64,000 nucleotides of DNA from Halovibrio salipaludis (GTDB lineage Bacteria > Pseudomonadota > Gammaproteobacteria > Pseudomonadales > Oleiphilaceae), in assembly GCF_002286965.1 (NCBI RefSeq), contig NZ_NSKD01000005.1:1-64000 (forward strand). The letters are read 5' to 3'. The notes beneath the pieces are model-generated. The model had not been told where the DNA came from. It saw only the letters and a program-made list of their open reading frames with translations, and did not search any database. The first letter of the stretch is position 1. The number at the start of each line of letters is the position of its first letter. The translations under genes were made by a program, and so were the position numbers. Shown one piece after another: positions 34,265 to 43,082 of the stretch.

Positions 34265-34708
34265 TCAGCGCCCGCTTGGCAGAACCGCCACATGCTGCCA
34301 GAACCCTTCAACGGCTTCTGCGATCCGATAGAACTGTGAGAGCCCGAGCGGCTTGGTGATGTAGCAGTTGGCATGCAGCTGGTAGCTGGTGGTGATGTCC
34401 TTCCGGGCCTGGGAGGAGGTGAGCACAATCACCGGAAGTACCTTGAGCTCCGGATCGCTCTTGATGGCTTCCAGAACTTCGCGCCCATCCATGCGGGGCA
34501 GGTTCAGGTCGAGCAGGACAAGATCCGGCCTCACCGCCTCCCCATACTCGCCCTCCTGGCGCAGGAAACGCATGGCGTCCTCGCCATCCCTGACCGGGTG
34601 CAGGCGGGTGCCGTTACCGGTCTCGGCGAAGCTTTCCAGGATCAGGTCCACATCCGCGGGATTGTCCTCAACCAGAAGGATTTCGAGCGCCTCGGATTGT
34701 GGCTTCAT
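34265..34708 (-). CDS. Single-domain response regulator
   Basis: A 147-residue REC-only protein with acidic pair VEDNPADVD, phosphoacceptor Asp in LVLLDLNLPRMDG, Thr-Ser in VLTSSQ and Lys in YITKPLG. Output-less regulators relay phosphate or bind partners; the Rcp1-like insertion pattern matches those paired with phytochrome-type kinases. Its ATG overlaps the kinase stop by 4 bases (ATGA). The longer frame to 34954 runs antisense over the kinase end and is rejected. Third gene of the operon starting at 37885. Confidence 0.9.
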   Translation of the reverse strand: MKPQSEALEILLVEDNPADVDLILESFAETGNGTRLHPVRDGEDAMRFLRQEGEYGEAVRPDLVLLDLNLPRMDGREVLEAIKSDPELKVLPVIVLTSSQARKDITTSYQLHANCYITKPLGLSQFYRIAEAVEGFWQHVAVLPSGR

Positions 34709-35829
34709 GGGGATTCCCCTTTTCCGGTGCGCGGCGTCTTCGGAAGTGAGAAATGGAAGCGCGTACCCGCACCGGGCTCGGACTCGAACCCGATCCTGCC
34801 CCCATGACGCTCCACGATGCGCTTGGCGACAGCCAGACCAATCCCCGTCCCGGGGTAACGGTCCCGTTCGTGCAGGCGCTGGAACACCTGGAAGACCCGT
34901 TCCGCGTACTGAGGGTCGATGCCGATGCCATTGTCCTGAATATGGAAAAGCCATTCAGTCGCTTTTTCCTCACAGGAGACATGAACCCGGGCCGGCTCTT
35001 CCCCGTGGAACTTCAGGCCGTTGAAGATAAGGTTCTGGAACAGTTGGACCAGCATGGATTCGGAGGCCCTGACCGTCGGAAGCTCATCCCAGGTTATGGT
35101 CGCTCCGGGCTGTTCGGCCAGCGTGACACTGAGCAGGTTGGCCACATGGTTGACCACGGCGTTGACGTCCACCCGCGCAATATCCAGCTCACCCCGACCC
35201 ACCCGTGAGTACAGCAGAAGGTCATCGATGAGCAGCTGCATCCGCTCCGCCCCTTCCACCACGTACTTCATGGCCTTGGCGCTCTTTTCGTCCAGATCCT
35301 GCCCGAGGTGGCGTTCCATCAGCTCGGTGTAGCTGCGCACCATGCGCAACGGCTCCTGAAGGTCATGGGAGGCAACATACGCGAACTGCTCCAGCTCGGC
35401 ATTGGAGCGCGCCAGTTCATCGGCCTGCCGGGCCAGCGCCTCCTCGGCCTGCTTGCGGTAGGTGAGATCAATGATGGCGCTGAGCACATGGGTGCCATCC
35501 GGCATATGGATGGGTGTAAGGCCCACTTCGATGGGAATTTCCTCACCATCCTTGCCCATTCCGTAGAGATCACGGCCCTGCCCCATCATCCGGGGCTCGG
35601 GCGTGGCCAGGTAACTTTCCCGGTACTTGTGGTGGGATCCCCGAACGGAGGCGGGAACCAGCATCTCCACGGAGTTGCCCAGAAGTTCCTCGCGCGCGTA
35701 CCCGAACAGCCGTTCCGTGGCGCGATTGACCAGAACGATCTCTCCGGCGGGATTCACGAGTACCAGGGCCGAGGGTGATGCGTCGATGATGTCCCGGTAC
35801 CGCTGGATTTCCGCCTCGAGCTCATTCAT
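34705..35829 (-). CDS. PAS-type sensor histidine kinase
   Basis: A 374-residue soluble kinase: PAS domain (DIIDASPSALVLVNPAGEIV) at 1-120, coiled linker, HisKA with AYVASHDLQEPLRMV (phosphoacceptor His), and an ATPase domain with QNLIFNGLKFH (N box), IQDNGIGIDPQ (G1) and YPGTGIGLAVAKR (G2). No membrane segment or sensory pocket identified, so the input is cytosolic. It overlaps the upstream REC-GGDEF-EAL gene by 8 bases and the downstream response regulator by 4, so the three are stoichiometrically coupled. Confidence 0.93.
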   Translation of the reverse strand: MNELEAEIQRYRDIIDASPSALVLVNPAGEIVLVNRATERLFGYAREELLGNSVEMLVPASVRGSHHKYRESYLATPEPRMMGQGRDLYGMGKDGEEIPIEVGLTPIHMPDGTHVLSAIIDLTYRKQAEEALARQADELARSNAELEQFAYVASHDLQEPLRMVRSYTELMERHLGQDLDEKSAKAMKYVVEGAERMQLLIDDLLLYSRVGRGELDIARVDVNAVVNHVANLLSVTLAEQPGATITWDELPTVRASESMLVQLFQNLIFNGLKFHGEEPARVHVSCEEKATEWLFHIQDNGIGIDPQYAERVFQVFQRLHERDRYPGTGIGLAVAKRIVERHGGRIGFESEPGAGTRFHFSLPKTPRTGKGESP

Positions 35830-37885
35830 CGCCCTCCCTCCCGGCCGACCTCAGCCAGCCATGGAACCGGGAAAGCTCGACGGGCCTGCCGATATGGAAC
35901 CCCTGCAGATAATCGCACCCAATACCGCGCAGGAACGCCTGCTGCTCATCGTTTTCCACCCCTTCAGCGACCACTCGCAGGCCCAGTGCCCGGGACAGGC
36001 CCAGAAGGTTCTCGATGATGGCCTCAGTCTGGCGGTTGCTGCCGATCTCCATCACAAAGCTGCGATCAATCTTGAGTACGTCGACCGGCAGCTTGCGGAG
36101 ATAGCTGAGTGACGAGTAGCCGGTTCCGAAATCATCAATGGCAATGGAGACGCCGAGCTCCCGCAACCGCCGAAGGGTTTCACAGGTGCGCTCAAGATCC
36201 GCCATGATGGAGCTTTCCGTCAGCTCCACCTCGAAGTTCCCCGGAGGCAGTCCAGTGGACTCGAGGACACCGGCGATCTGATCAAAGAGCCCCGGATCAT
36301 AAAGCTGGCGCATGGACACGTTGACCGCCATACGCAGTGTAATCCCCAGTTCTTGCTCCGTCGCGACGGCCATTTGCGCCGCCTGCTTCATAACCCAGTA
36401 ACCAACTCGCTCGATGAGCCCCACATCCTCCATCACCGGGATGAAGTCTGCCGGGGACAGAACCGGGATGGTGTCGGTGGGCCAGCGCAACAGGGCCTCG
36501 ACGCCCACGGCCTGCCCGTCCGACGCGCGTATCTGGGGCTGATAGGCCAGCCACAGGGTCTCGTCCGCAACGACCTGGCGCACGGCCTGCTCCCGCACGA
36601 GCCGGGTCTCCACATCACGCTGCAGCTGTTCCGAGAAAAACTGGTAGTGATTCTGCCCCCGCTCCTTGGCCTGATACATGGCGGTATCAGCTGCGGAGTA
36701 CAGTTCCTGGCCGCAGCTGCCGCAATGGGGATAAGTAGCGATACCGATACTCAGCCCGACCCCGACACTGCTTTCGCTCAGTCTCACAGGCTCGCGAAAC
36801 ACCTCAATGAGTTTCTCTGCGACGTGGGCTGCATCATCAGGCTGCTCAACATCCGAAAGCACCAACGCGAATTCATCTCCCCCCAGGCGGGCGATGAAGT
36901 CACTGCTTCGACTGTTCTGGCACAGGCGCTCCCCGACGAGCTGAAGCAGCTCGTCACCGGCACTGTGGCCCAGGGTGTCGTTGATGTTCTTGAAGTGATC
37001 CAGATCGATGTAAAGCACGGCCACCATGCCGCCTTCACGGTCCACATGGGCGATCAGGCGGTCGGTATGATCGAAGAAATGGTTCCGGCTGTTGAGCCCT
37101 GTCAGCTGGTCAAACTGCACCAGCTGTTTCAGTTTCCATTCGGCCTTCTTGCGCTCGGTGATGTCGTGGTAGGCGACGAGTGTTGCCGGAGCCTCATTCC
37201 AGTCGAGCGTTGCCCGGCGCACCTCGGCTACACGGCCCCCAACCAGCTCCAGTTCTTCACCTTCCTCTCCCATGAGATCCTGGCTCAGCCGTGTACCGAT
37301 GTCCTCAGGCGCCTTCAGCCCAAGCATATGGCTCGCCGCCTGGTTGAGAAAGAGAAGCTGAAGGTCATCGTCCATAACCACCATGCCGTCCGGATTCGTC
37401 TCCAGGATCCGCGCATACTGGGTCTGAAGGCGATGGCGCTCCATGGCGTGGCGGATGGCCTGGGAAAGAACCGCCGAACTGAGATCCTGTTTGGCACAGA
37501 AATCCTGGGCATGCTCGCGGATAACGCGGACGCCCAGCTGCTGATCACGGCTGCCCGTGAGCACAATGATGGGAATCTCAGGGGCAATGGCCCGGAGCTT
37601 GATTACAGAGGTTACGCCGGAGCTGTCGGGCAGTCCCAGATCCAGCAACACGATGTCGACAGCATGCTGTTCAAGCAGCGGCTCGACCTGGGCAAGCTGG
37701 CTGGCATGCAGAACGTTCGCCCGGGAACCAAAAGCATCGGCCAGATAGAACTGGCACAGATCCGCATCCGCAGGATTATCCTCGATCAACAGGATCGTGA
37801 ACGCATGCCCATGCCCACCGCCGGAACCTGCACTGGCTCCCTGCCCGGAATCACCGCTGGTAAAACTGTATTGGGTTAGATTCAT
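35822..37885 (-). CDS. REC-PAS-GGDEF-EAL c-di-GMP signalling protein
   Basis: About 687 residues. The REC domain has ILLIEDNPADADLCQ and IVLLDLGLPDSSG (phosphoacceptor Asp); a PAS domain follows; then GGDEF with RLGGDEFAL and an RSSD I-site before it, and EAL with GVEALLRW and DDFGTGYSSLSYLRKL. Both catalytic signatures are intact, so it could make and break c-di-GMP, with direction set by phosphorylation from the following kinase. Start at the ATG at 37883-37885 because the upstream alternative is a TTG. First gene of the operon. Confidence 0.92.
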   Translation of the reverse strand: MNLTQYSFTSGDSGQGASAGSGGGHGHAFTILLIEDNPADADLCQFYLADAFGSRANVLHASQLAQVEPLLEQHAVDIVLLDLGLPDSSGVTSVIKLRAIAPEIPIIVLTGSRDQQLGVRVIREHAQDFCAKQDLSSAVLSQAIRHAMERHRLQTQYARILETNPDGMVVMDDDLQLLFLNQAASHMLGLKAPEDIGTRLSQDLMGEEGEELELVGGRVAEVRRATLDWNEAPATLVAYHDITERKKAEWKLKQLVQFDQLTGLNSRNHFFDHTDRLIAHVDREGGMVAVLYIDLDHFKNINDTLGHSAGDELLQLVGERLCQNSRSSDFIARLGGDEFALVLSDVEQPDDAAHVAEKLIEVFREPVRLSESSVGVGLSIGIATYPHCGSCGQELYSAADTAMYQAKERGQNHYQFFSEQLQRDVETRLVREQAVRQVVADETLWLAYQPQIRASDGQAVGVEALLRWPTDTIPVLSPADFIPVMEDVGLIERVGYWVMKQAAQMAVATEQELGITLRMAVNVSMRQLYDPGLFDQIAGVLESTGLPPGNFEVELTESSIMADLERTCETLRRLRELGVSIAIDDFGTGYSSLSYLRKLPVDVLKIDRSFVMEIGSNRQTEAIIENLLGLSRALGLRVVAEGVENDEQQAFLRGIGCDYLQGFHIGRPVELSRFHGWLRSAGREGDE

Positions 37886-37997
37886 CGATACCGCCCGCCC
37901 CTTTTCAAAGTCCCTGGCCAAGCCCTGCTCCTTTAAACACGGTAGCCCTAAAGGGAAGGCAGTTCAAACAGTAACCAGAGCCGGCTATGCGGCGGCA

Positions 37998-38441
37998 CTA
38001 CCAGATGGCGATAAGAGCGCCTGAGCCCAGCACCAGCGTGCCTCCCACTTCCGCAACGATCAGCAACCCCATGAATCCGTGAATCACCCAGGGTGGCAGG
38101 GTCGCGTTACCCAGGCGGTGTGGTTTGCGCATCTGGTTGCTGGTGTCCTGCAGCAGGCCATGAACGATGTAGGTACCAATCGCAAACGCGAAGAAACTCA
38201 GCGCCGCAACCGCCGCCAGGGTATTCAGCCAGCCCGGATAGATGCTGTAACGCGCAAAGGTGGCGAGAACCAGCGCGGCAAAGCTGTACATCAGCGAACT
38301 GCGGTGGGCGATATCCACGTACCGGGGCGCAGTGGCCCTGGGGCTGGCCGCCATGGCGGCGTATTTCCAGATTCCGGTCAGCAGGCCGGTCATGAGAAAG
38401 ATGAAAGCCGCCGTGATGCTGATCTTTTCTGCCAGGGTCAT
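37998..38441 (-). CDS. Unrecognised four-helix membrane protein
   Basis: A 147-residue protein with four hydrophobic helices (ITAAFIFLMTGLLTGIWKY, LMYSFAALVLATFARY, LAAVAALSFFAFAIGTYIV, VIHGFMGLLIVAEVGGTLVL) and a conserved-looking His-containing loop (VDIAHRSSLM, PPWVIHGFM). The family name is unknown to me, though similar small proteins are common in marine gammaproteobacteria. It lies between the c-di-GMP operon and the module 2 immunity gene. Confidence 0.7.
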   Translation of the reverse strand: MTLAEKISITAAFIFLMTGLLTGIWKYAAMAASPRATAPRYVDIAHRSSLMYSFAALVLATFARYSIYPGWLNTLAAVAALSFFAFAIGTYIVHGLLQDTSNQMRKPHRLGNATLPPWVIHGFMGLLIVAEVGGTLVLGSGALIAIW

Positions 38442-38545
38442 TGGAGAAGTCCACTTGGAGTGAGCCGAATAACGCGTCTATTCGGCTCATTCTTCCATGG
38501 AAGTGAAATCACTGCCCATGTCCGGAGTGACGGAGTGGCAGTGCC

Positions 38546-38914
38546 CTAGTAGAACCCAAAAACAAATTTTCCCGACAGACCAATCAACAAGAAGCTCAAA
38601 GAGGAAACAACAAGCGCCAACCCCAACCTGCGATCCAAGGGCCTCGCATACTCGCGCACCAACGGCACATCAATAAGTGGGTCATTGCGAGGATTCAACG
38701 GGCCCACCGGCAAGCCCACGGCAAACGCATACCAAACCGCACGCCCTCCAAGCCCATCCCATGGACAGGGTCGGTTTAAACCATCCTGAACCATTGTTTT
38801 CTCAATGCGAGCCATCGATATTCGTGCAAAGGCAATCCAAACGACGGCCATGATTAAAAACGATATCCCTGTCGATAATAGGAACAGACTCTTTCCTGAC
38901 TCGAAAAAAATCAT
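38546..38914 (-). CDS. Small membrane protein, candidate immunity for module 2 toxin
   Basis: A 122-residue protein with two hydrophobic segments (LFLLSTGISFLIMAVVWIAF and LGLALVVSSLSFLLIGLSG) separated by a polar loop with Cys and several Pro. The ATG lies 5 bases after the toxin stop (a GTG overlapping it is possible), the same junction design as module 1. Clear sequence similarity to the module 1 immunity candidate is not obvious, as expected if immunity proteins diverge with their toxins. Confidence 0.55.
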   Translation of the reverse strand: MIFFESGKSLFLLSTGISFLIMAVVWIAFARISMARIEKTMVQDGLNRPCPWDGLGGRAVWYAFAVGLPVGPLNPRNDPLIDVPLVREYARPLDRRLGLALVVSSLSFLLIGLSGKFVFGFY

Positions 38915-38919
38915 GTGGA

Positions 38920-39942
38920 TCACCAACTCCAGAGCAGATCGGCAAAATCTTTACCGATTTGGTCAAAATAGTAACCGACACCAATCCCCGCCAAAACGCC
39001 GGCTCCGACGATCACACCCAACGCAACCAGCCCTACAGGGCCAGCAGCCATTAACCCGAGGCTCCCGGCAAGTGCTGATCCACCCAATACGGTTGCTTTA
39101 CCGGCCACCATGGCTGCCGCACCACCAAAACCAAAGCCGACCATCTGACGAGAGCCTTCTTTCAGCCAATTACCACCTTCATCATAAGTTGCCTTCACCT
39201 TCCCTATACGGAGTGCCCCATCAACAGCAACCGCCGCTTTTCCCAGGTAGTTGAACCCTCGAGCCAGCTTTCCCATACGATCGGCCTGGACTGTATCAGC
39301 AACATTCAGACGCGGATCCGCCATGGCGGGGCTAGCGCTGCGTTCCGCAAGCCGGATTCCCCGGGAAGCATTACTGAGAGCATTACCCTTGTTCCGAGCC
39401 CTTATCGTCTCAGGAGCAAAGCGGTTCAGCTCGGTCCGATACTGGGTTTGGAGCTCCTGATAGGCGACACGGGCCTGCTGCCGAATTTTCGCCAGGTAGG
39501 CTCCGCGCCCGGGTCCGCTATGCCGGCGGTAGGAATCCTGAAGCTCCATCAATTGCTTCTGGTAGTTGGCGACCGCTTTCTGAAACCCGTTCAGGCGGGC
39601 CTCCCCGGCTCCGGCCGCTGCTCCAACCGACGCATTGATGGCATCAATGCCTTCTCTTGAAAAATTCACCTCAAAAAACGCCGCCGCCTCATGGACACCG
39701 TCTCCCATCGAGGCAGTCGCATGGGCAGCGCTTCGGCGCTGTTCCGGGGGCAGCGTATTGATCCGTCGCACGATGGTTCGTGTTCCCGGGTCGCCAACGT
39801 CAAGCGAGTAGGCTCGCCCCTCGGCAAGAAACGCATTCCGACCAAGACCGTTGGCAGTGCAGAACTGCTCGATGGTTTGCGGGTCGTCCCCGACAATGTC
39901 GCTGGGGCGGCGGGTTGAGCGGGCGAAACGTACTTCGGGCAT
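38920..39942 (-). CDS. Glycine-zipper toxin candidate (module 2), LysM-like N-terminus
   Basis: A 340-residue protein. Residues 15-48 (DIVGDDPQTIEQFCTANGLG) resemble a LysM domain, suggesting peptidoglycan contact. A helical middle (100-200) follows, with coiled sections QKAVANYQKQLMELQDSY. The C-terminal 70 residues are Gly/Ala-rich hydrophobic helices (GFGFGGAAAMVAGKATVLGG, VGLVALGVIVGAGVLAGIGV) ending ADLLWSW. It aligns over the middle and C-terminus with the protein at 25301-26248, including PPEQRR/TDEQRQ and VDGALRIGK/FDGYLRGK. The ATG has aggaaggag before it. A predicted membrane-perforating toxin; secretion route unknown. Confidence 0.6.
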   Translation of the reverse strand: MPEVRFARSTRRPSDIVGDDPQTIEQFCTANGLGRNAFLAEGRAYSLDVGDPGTRTIVRRINTLPPEQRRSAAHATASMGDGVHEAAAFFEVNFSREGIDAINASVGAAAGAGEARLNGFQKAVANYQKQLMELQDSYRRHSGPGRGAYLAKIRQQARVAYQELQTQYRTELNRFAPETIRARNKGNALSNASRGIRLAERSASPAMADPRLNVADTVQADRMGKLARGFNYLGKAAVAVDGALRIGKVKATYDEGGNWLKEGSRQMVGFGFGGAAAMVAGKATVLGGSALAGSLGLMAAGPVGLVALGVIVGAGVLAGIGVGYYFDQIGKDFADLLWSW

Positions 39943-40076
39943 GCGGTCTCTCCTTCCTGGAGGTGGGTTCAGCGTCCTTTGATGATCGGATCATACGAAC
40001 AGAACCGGTATGCTGTCCAGCGAGACGGGGTCACGAACCGTCCAGAAGCTTTGAGATGCCCAGAGGAGATCGGGTC

Positions 40077-41141
40077 ATGACGGATCAGACGCAACCGACA
40101 ACAGTCCTGGTAACCGGCGCAACCGGCTATGTGGCCGGGTGGCTGGTGAAGGCGCTGTTGAAAGAGGGCCATACCGTGCACGCGGCGGTGCGGGATCCTT
40201 CGAATAAGGAGAAGGTGGCGCATCTGGATGCCCTGGCCGCCGGGCAGTCCGGTGAGATCCGGTATTTCCGCGGGGATCTGCTTGAGGGCGGCTCCTATCA
40301 CGACGCCATGCAGGGGTGCGAGATCGTATTCCACACGGCCTCCCCCTTCATCGCCAGCGTGGCGGACCCGCAGCGGGACCTAGTTGACCCGGCCGTGAAG
40401 GGCACCCGCAACGTGCTCAACAGCGTGAATGCTACCGAGAGCGTGCGCCGGGTGGTGCTCACCTCAAGCGTTGCGGCCATCTACGGTGACAACGCCGACA
40501 TGGCGAACAGCAGGACCGGCGTCTTCACTGAAGCGGACTGGAACACCACTTCAAGCCTGGAACACCAGCCCTACTCCTATTCCAAGACGCAGGCGGAGAA
40601 GGTGGCTTGGGAGATCGCCGAGCAGCAGAACCAATGGGATCTGGTCACGGTGAACCCGTCACTGGTTCTCGGCCCGGGCATCAAGCCGGATGCCACCTCC
40701 GAGTCCTTCTCCATCTTCAAGCAGATGGCGGACGGCACCCTCAAGCCCGGCGCGCCGGACCTGGCTTTCGGGCTCGTGGATGTCCGCGATGTGGCCGAGG
40801 CCCACGTCCGTGCCGCCTTCACTCCGGAGGCGAAGGGCCGCTATATCACCTCCGGCCATGATTCGAACCTGATGGAAATCGCCTCGATCCTGCGGGAATC
40901 GTTCGGGAACGACTGGCCCTTCCCCAAGCGCACCCTGCCCAAGTGGCTGCTCTGGCTGGTGGGCCCGATGGTGAACAAGGCGCTCACCCGGAAATTCATC
41001 GCCCGGAACGTGGGCTACCCGATCTCATTTGATAACACCCGAAGCAGGAAGGAACTGGGCATGACCTACCGGCCGCTTGCGGAGACGGTGGATGAAATGT
41101 TCCAGCAGATGCTGGATGCGGGCTCCATCCGCAAACGCTAA
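40077..41141 (+). CDS. Extended SDR NAD(P)-dependent reductase/epimerase
   Basis: A 354-residue protein of the dihydroflavonol-reductase-like group. The dinucleotide motif is VTGATGYVAGWLV; catalytic Ser-Tyr-Lys appear as LTSSVAAIYG and YSYSKTQAEKVAW. Substrate unknown; bacterial relatives reduce aldehydes. Start at the ATG at 40077 with cagaggag before it; the longer frame to 39780 overlaps the toxin gene and is rejected. It stands alone. Confidence 0.9.
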   Translation: MTDQTQPTTVLVTGATGYVAGWLVKALLKEGHTVHAAVRDPSNKEKVAHLDALAAGQSGEIRYFRGDLLEGGSYHDAMQGCEIVFHTASPFIASVADPQRDLVDPAVKGTRNVLNSVNATESVRRVVLTSSVAAIYGDNADMANSRTGVFTEADWNTTSSLEHQPYSYSKTQAEKVAWEIAEQQNQWDLVTVNPSLVLGPGIKPDATSESFSIFKQMADGTLKPGAPDLAFGLVDVRDVAEAHVRAAFTPEAKGRYITSGHDSNLMEIASILRESFGNDWPFPKRTLPKWLLWLVGPMVNKALTRKFIARNVGYPISFDNTRSRKELGMTYRPLAETVDEMFQQMLDAGSIRKR

Positions 41142-41170
41142 CGGATCAGGGATTCCGCCAAGGATCAGCG

Positions 41171-41322
41171 TCATGGAAAAAGATCCCTTACTTCCACGTC
41201 CGCCATGGCTTGGATCCGCTCCCTGATCAACAACCGGTGGCACTGCCGGGGATCGCGCTCGTAGCACATCATGCAGGGGGATTCCATCCGGGCCAGCTCT
41301 CATAACCAATCGTAAACAGCAT
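41171..41322 (-). pseudogene. DUF488 remnant with internal deletion
   Basis: Only the first eight codons (MLFTIGYE) and the last about 36 (MESPCMMCYERDPRQCHRLL) of a DUF488 gene remain, joined by a deletion of roughly 100 codons and a frame change. The Cys-containing C-terminal motif is intact, so the relationship to 26731-27171 is clear. It ends 23 bases after the SDR gene. A third DUF488-derived copy in the window. Confidence 0.8.
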
Positions 41323-41345
41323 CGGAATACCTGATCGACTTCGAC

Positions 41346-41567
41346 TCAACCCTCAGAAGGTCCTTCCCACTCGAATCGCGGGAAGGTCTCCCCATTGCGC
41401 TCCACTGTCTCCGTGAACATGGCCAGGGGCCGGACCCAGAGTTCGCGTTCACCGTACATGGGCCGATAGACCACGAGCGCCTCGCCCGTCTCGCTGTGCC
41501 GGGCCTCGCCGATTACTTCATAGCGATTACCCTTGAAATGGCGGTAGATTCCGGGGGAGATCGTCAT
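41346..41567 (-). CDS. DUF1653 family protein
   Basis: A 73-residue small protein: PGIYRHFKGNRYEVIGEARH, then ALVVYRPMYGERELWVRPLA, FTETVERNG, and FPRFEW, the full DUF1653 pattern. Function unknown; the fold is a small beta barrel. Start at the ATG at 41565-41567, 4 bases after the NlpC/P60 stop, so the two are cotranscribed. Confidence 0.9.
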   Translation of the reverse strand: MTISPGIYRHFKGNRYEVIGEARHSETGEALVVYRPMYGERELWVRPLAMFTETVERNGETFPRFEWEGPSEG

Positions 41568-41571
41568 CGTC

Positions 41572-42072
41572 TCACTCCATGCCAATACGCCGGGATTGCC
41601 AGTAGTTGGAGGCCCAGTAGGGATTATCCAGCTCTGAGGTGGTTACCCCCTCGGAGCTGGAGGCATGGAGGAACCGGGCATCGCCGGTGTAGATGCCCAC
41701 GTGGCGCGTCTTGTAGCCGGTCCGGAAGAAAACCAGGTCGCCGGGGCGCAGCTGGTCCCGGCTGACAGGCTGCCCGACTTTGGCCTGGCGCCTGGTGGTG
41801 CGCGGAATCTCATGGCCAAGTCTGGCCAGGAAAGTCCGTTGGACCAGGCCGGAACAGTCCACGCCATCACGGCTGACGCCGCCCATCCGGTGCGGGGTCC
41901 CCTTCCACTGGGCGTACTGGTCGAGAAGGATACGGCGCACTGCCTGACGGTCCGCGAGATCCACAGCATCATCGCGGGGCGTAACAGTGGCGGACTCCTG
42001 AAGGGAACCCCCGGTGCTGGCACAACCGGCAAGGACAAGCATCGCGAGGCCGCAGAGCACGTATCGAATCAT
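41572..42072 (-). CDS. NlpC/P60 endopeptidase lipoprotein
   Basis: A 166-residue lipoprotein (VLAGCAST lipobox) with an NlpC/P60 domain: catalytic Cys in GVDCSGLVQRTF, His in RHVGIYTG, and a third polar residue at FLHASSS. These enzymes cut gamma-D-Glu-diaminopimelate bonds in peptidoglycan (Spr/MepS-like). Start at the ATG at 42070-42072 because the signal peptide begins there; the longer frame is rejected. First of a two-gene unit with the DUF1653 gene. Confidence 0.9.
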   Translation of the reverse strand: MIRYVLCGLAMLVLAGCASTGGSLQESATVTPRDDAVDLADRQAVRRILLDQYAQWKGTPHRMGGVSRDGVDCSGLVQRTFLARLGHEIPRTTRRQAKVGQPVSRDQLRPGDLVFFRTGYKTRHVGIYTGDARFLHASSSEGVTTSELDNPYWASNYWQSRRIGME

Positions 42073-42133
42073 GGGTCGGGCTGAACCTTGAAGTGTTTCC
42101 CCCAATGCTAGCCCGGTTCGCGGCAGAGACAAG

Positions 42134-42457
42134 TTACGATTCGCCCTTGCCGGGCGGCATGACCACCCATTCCGGTTCATCAAACTCCCCGATCGGGCGG
42201 ATATCGCACAGGTGGGAAGCGCCCCGGATGATCTCCGCCACCCTCGGATCCTGCTGCGACTCCATGGCATCCCGGTGCGCCTTGCTGTCCCATTCGGCAA
42301 TGGCGATCAGCACATTGGGGTCGTCCATCTTCCGGTGCAGCGCTGTACCCCGGGCGCCGGCGGCCTGCTGGATGATCTCGCTGGCCCGCACCCAGGCATC
42401 CGCGTATTCCTCCGCCGTGTGGCCTTCGCGGATATGGACCTCAAACAGGTATTTCAT
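42134..42457 (-). CDS. ABM/EthD-type ferredoxin-like protein
   Basis: A 107-residue dimeric alpha-beta barrel type protein, with YLFEVHIREGHTAEEYADAW and a central ALHRKMDDPNVLIAIAEWDS typical of antibiotic-biosynthesis-monooxygenase-like domains, in which an aromatic or acidic residue sits at EW. Activity is not predictable. Transcribed away from the phosphatase gene at 42513. Confidence 0.7.
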   Translation of the reverse strand: MKYLFEVHIREGHTAEEYADAWVRASEIIQQAAGARGTALHRKMDDPNVLIAIAEWDSKAHRDAMESQQDPRVAEIIRGASHLCDIRPIGEFDEPEWVVMPPGKGES

Positions 42458-42512
42458 TGCGCCTCCGGTATTGTGGCTTCACATGCCCCCAGACTAAGGC
42501 CATTATTGGCCC

Positions 42513-43082
42513 ATGTCGCTGTCCTGGCTGGAACCGCTGCCCATTGATGTTATCCGTGCCCCGGAGACCCGGGGGCGCATTGGCATGAGCTATTGCCCGG
42601 GCCGCTACCTGCGCGGCTGGGGCCTGATGGGCGGCCAGCGGGATCTGGATAAGGACCTGGACACCATCAGGCGCTGGGGCGCCCGGACCATGGTGACACT
42701 GGTCCAGGCCCCCGAGCTCCGGACGCTGGGTGTGCCCTACATGGCGGAAACCGTACCCGCCCGCGGGTTCGACTGGTTCCACGCGCCCATCCGCGACTTC
42801 AGTGCCCCGGGCAGCGCCTTTGAACTGGCGTGGGCCGAGGCGGGGCCGGTCGTGCGGGAGCGGCTGCGCCAGGGCGAGGACGTGCTGCTTCACTGCCGCG
42901 CGGGTCTCGGACGCACGGGCACGGTTGCCGCCCGGCTGCTGGTTGAGTTCGGGCATGAACCGGAAGCCGCCATAGCCACCGTGCGCCGGGCACGGCAGGG
43001 AACCGTGGAGAACGCGGAGCAGGTCGAGTACGTCCACAGCCTTGCCGAGCTCCAGAGCCTGGCCTGGCGGGAAGTCAGCTGA
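42513..43082 (+). CDS. CDKN3-like dual-specificity/tyrosine phosphatase
   Basis: A 189-residue Cys-based phosphatase. The signature loop is LLHCRAGLGRTG (Cys nucleophile and Arg), with the general acid Asp in APIRDFSAPG. Layout (MSYCPG near residue 27, then a long loop) fits bacterial CDKN3-type proteins. It may dephosphorylate proteins or small phosphates. It converges with PhzF, overlapping by 8 bases. Confidence 0.85.
   Translation: MSLSWLEPLPIDVIRAPETRGRIGMSYCPGRYLRGWGLMGGQRDLDKDLDTIRRWGARTMVTLVQAPELRTLGVPYMAETVPARGFDWFHAPIRDFSAPGSAFELAWAEAGPVVRERLRQGEDVLLHCRAGLGRTGTVAARLLVEFGHEPEAAIATVRRARQGTVENAEQVEYVHSLAELQSLAWREVS

Noticed and set aside
36353-37879. 508-aa plus-strand open frame
   Set aside because: Antisense to the REC-GGDEF-EAL gene, which has complete catalytic motifs.
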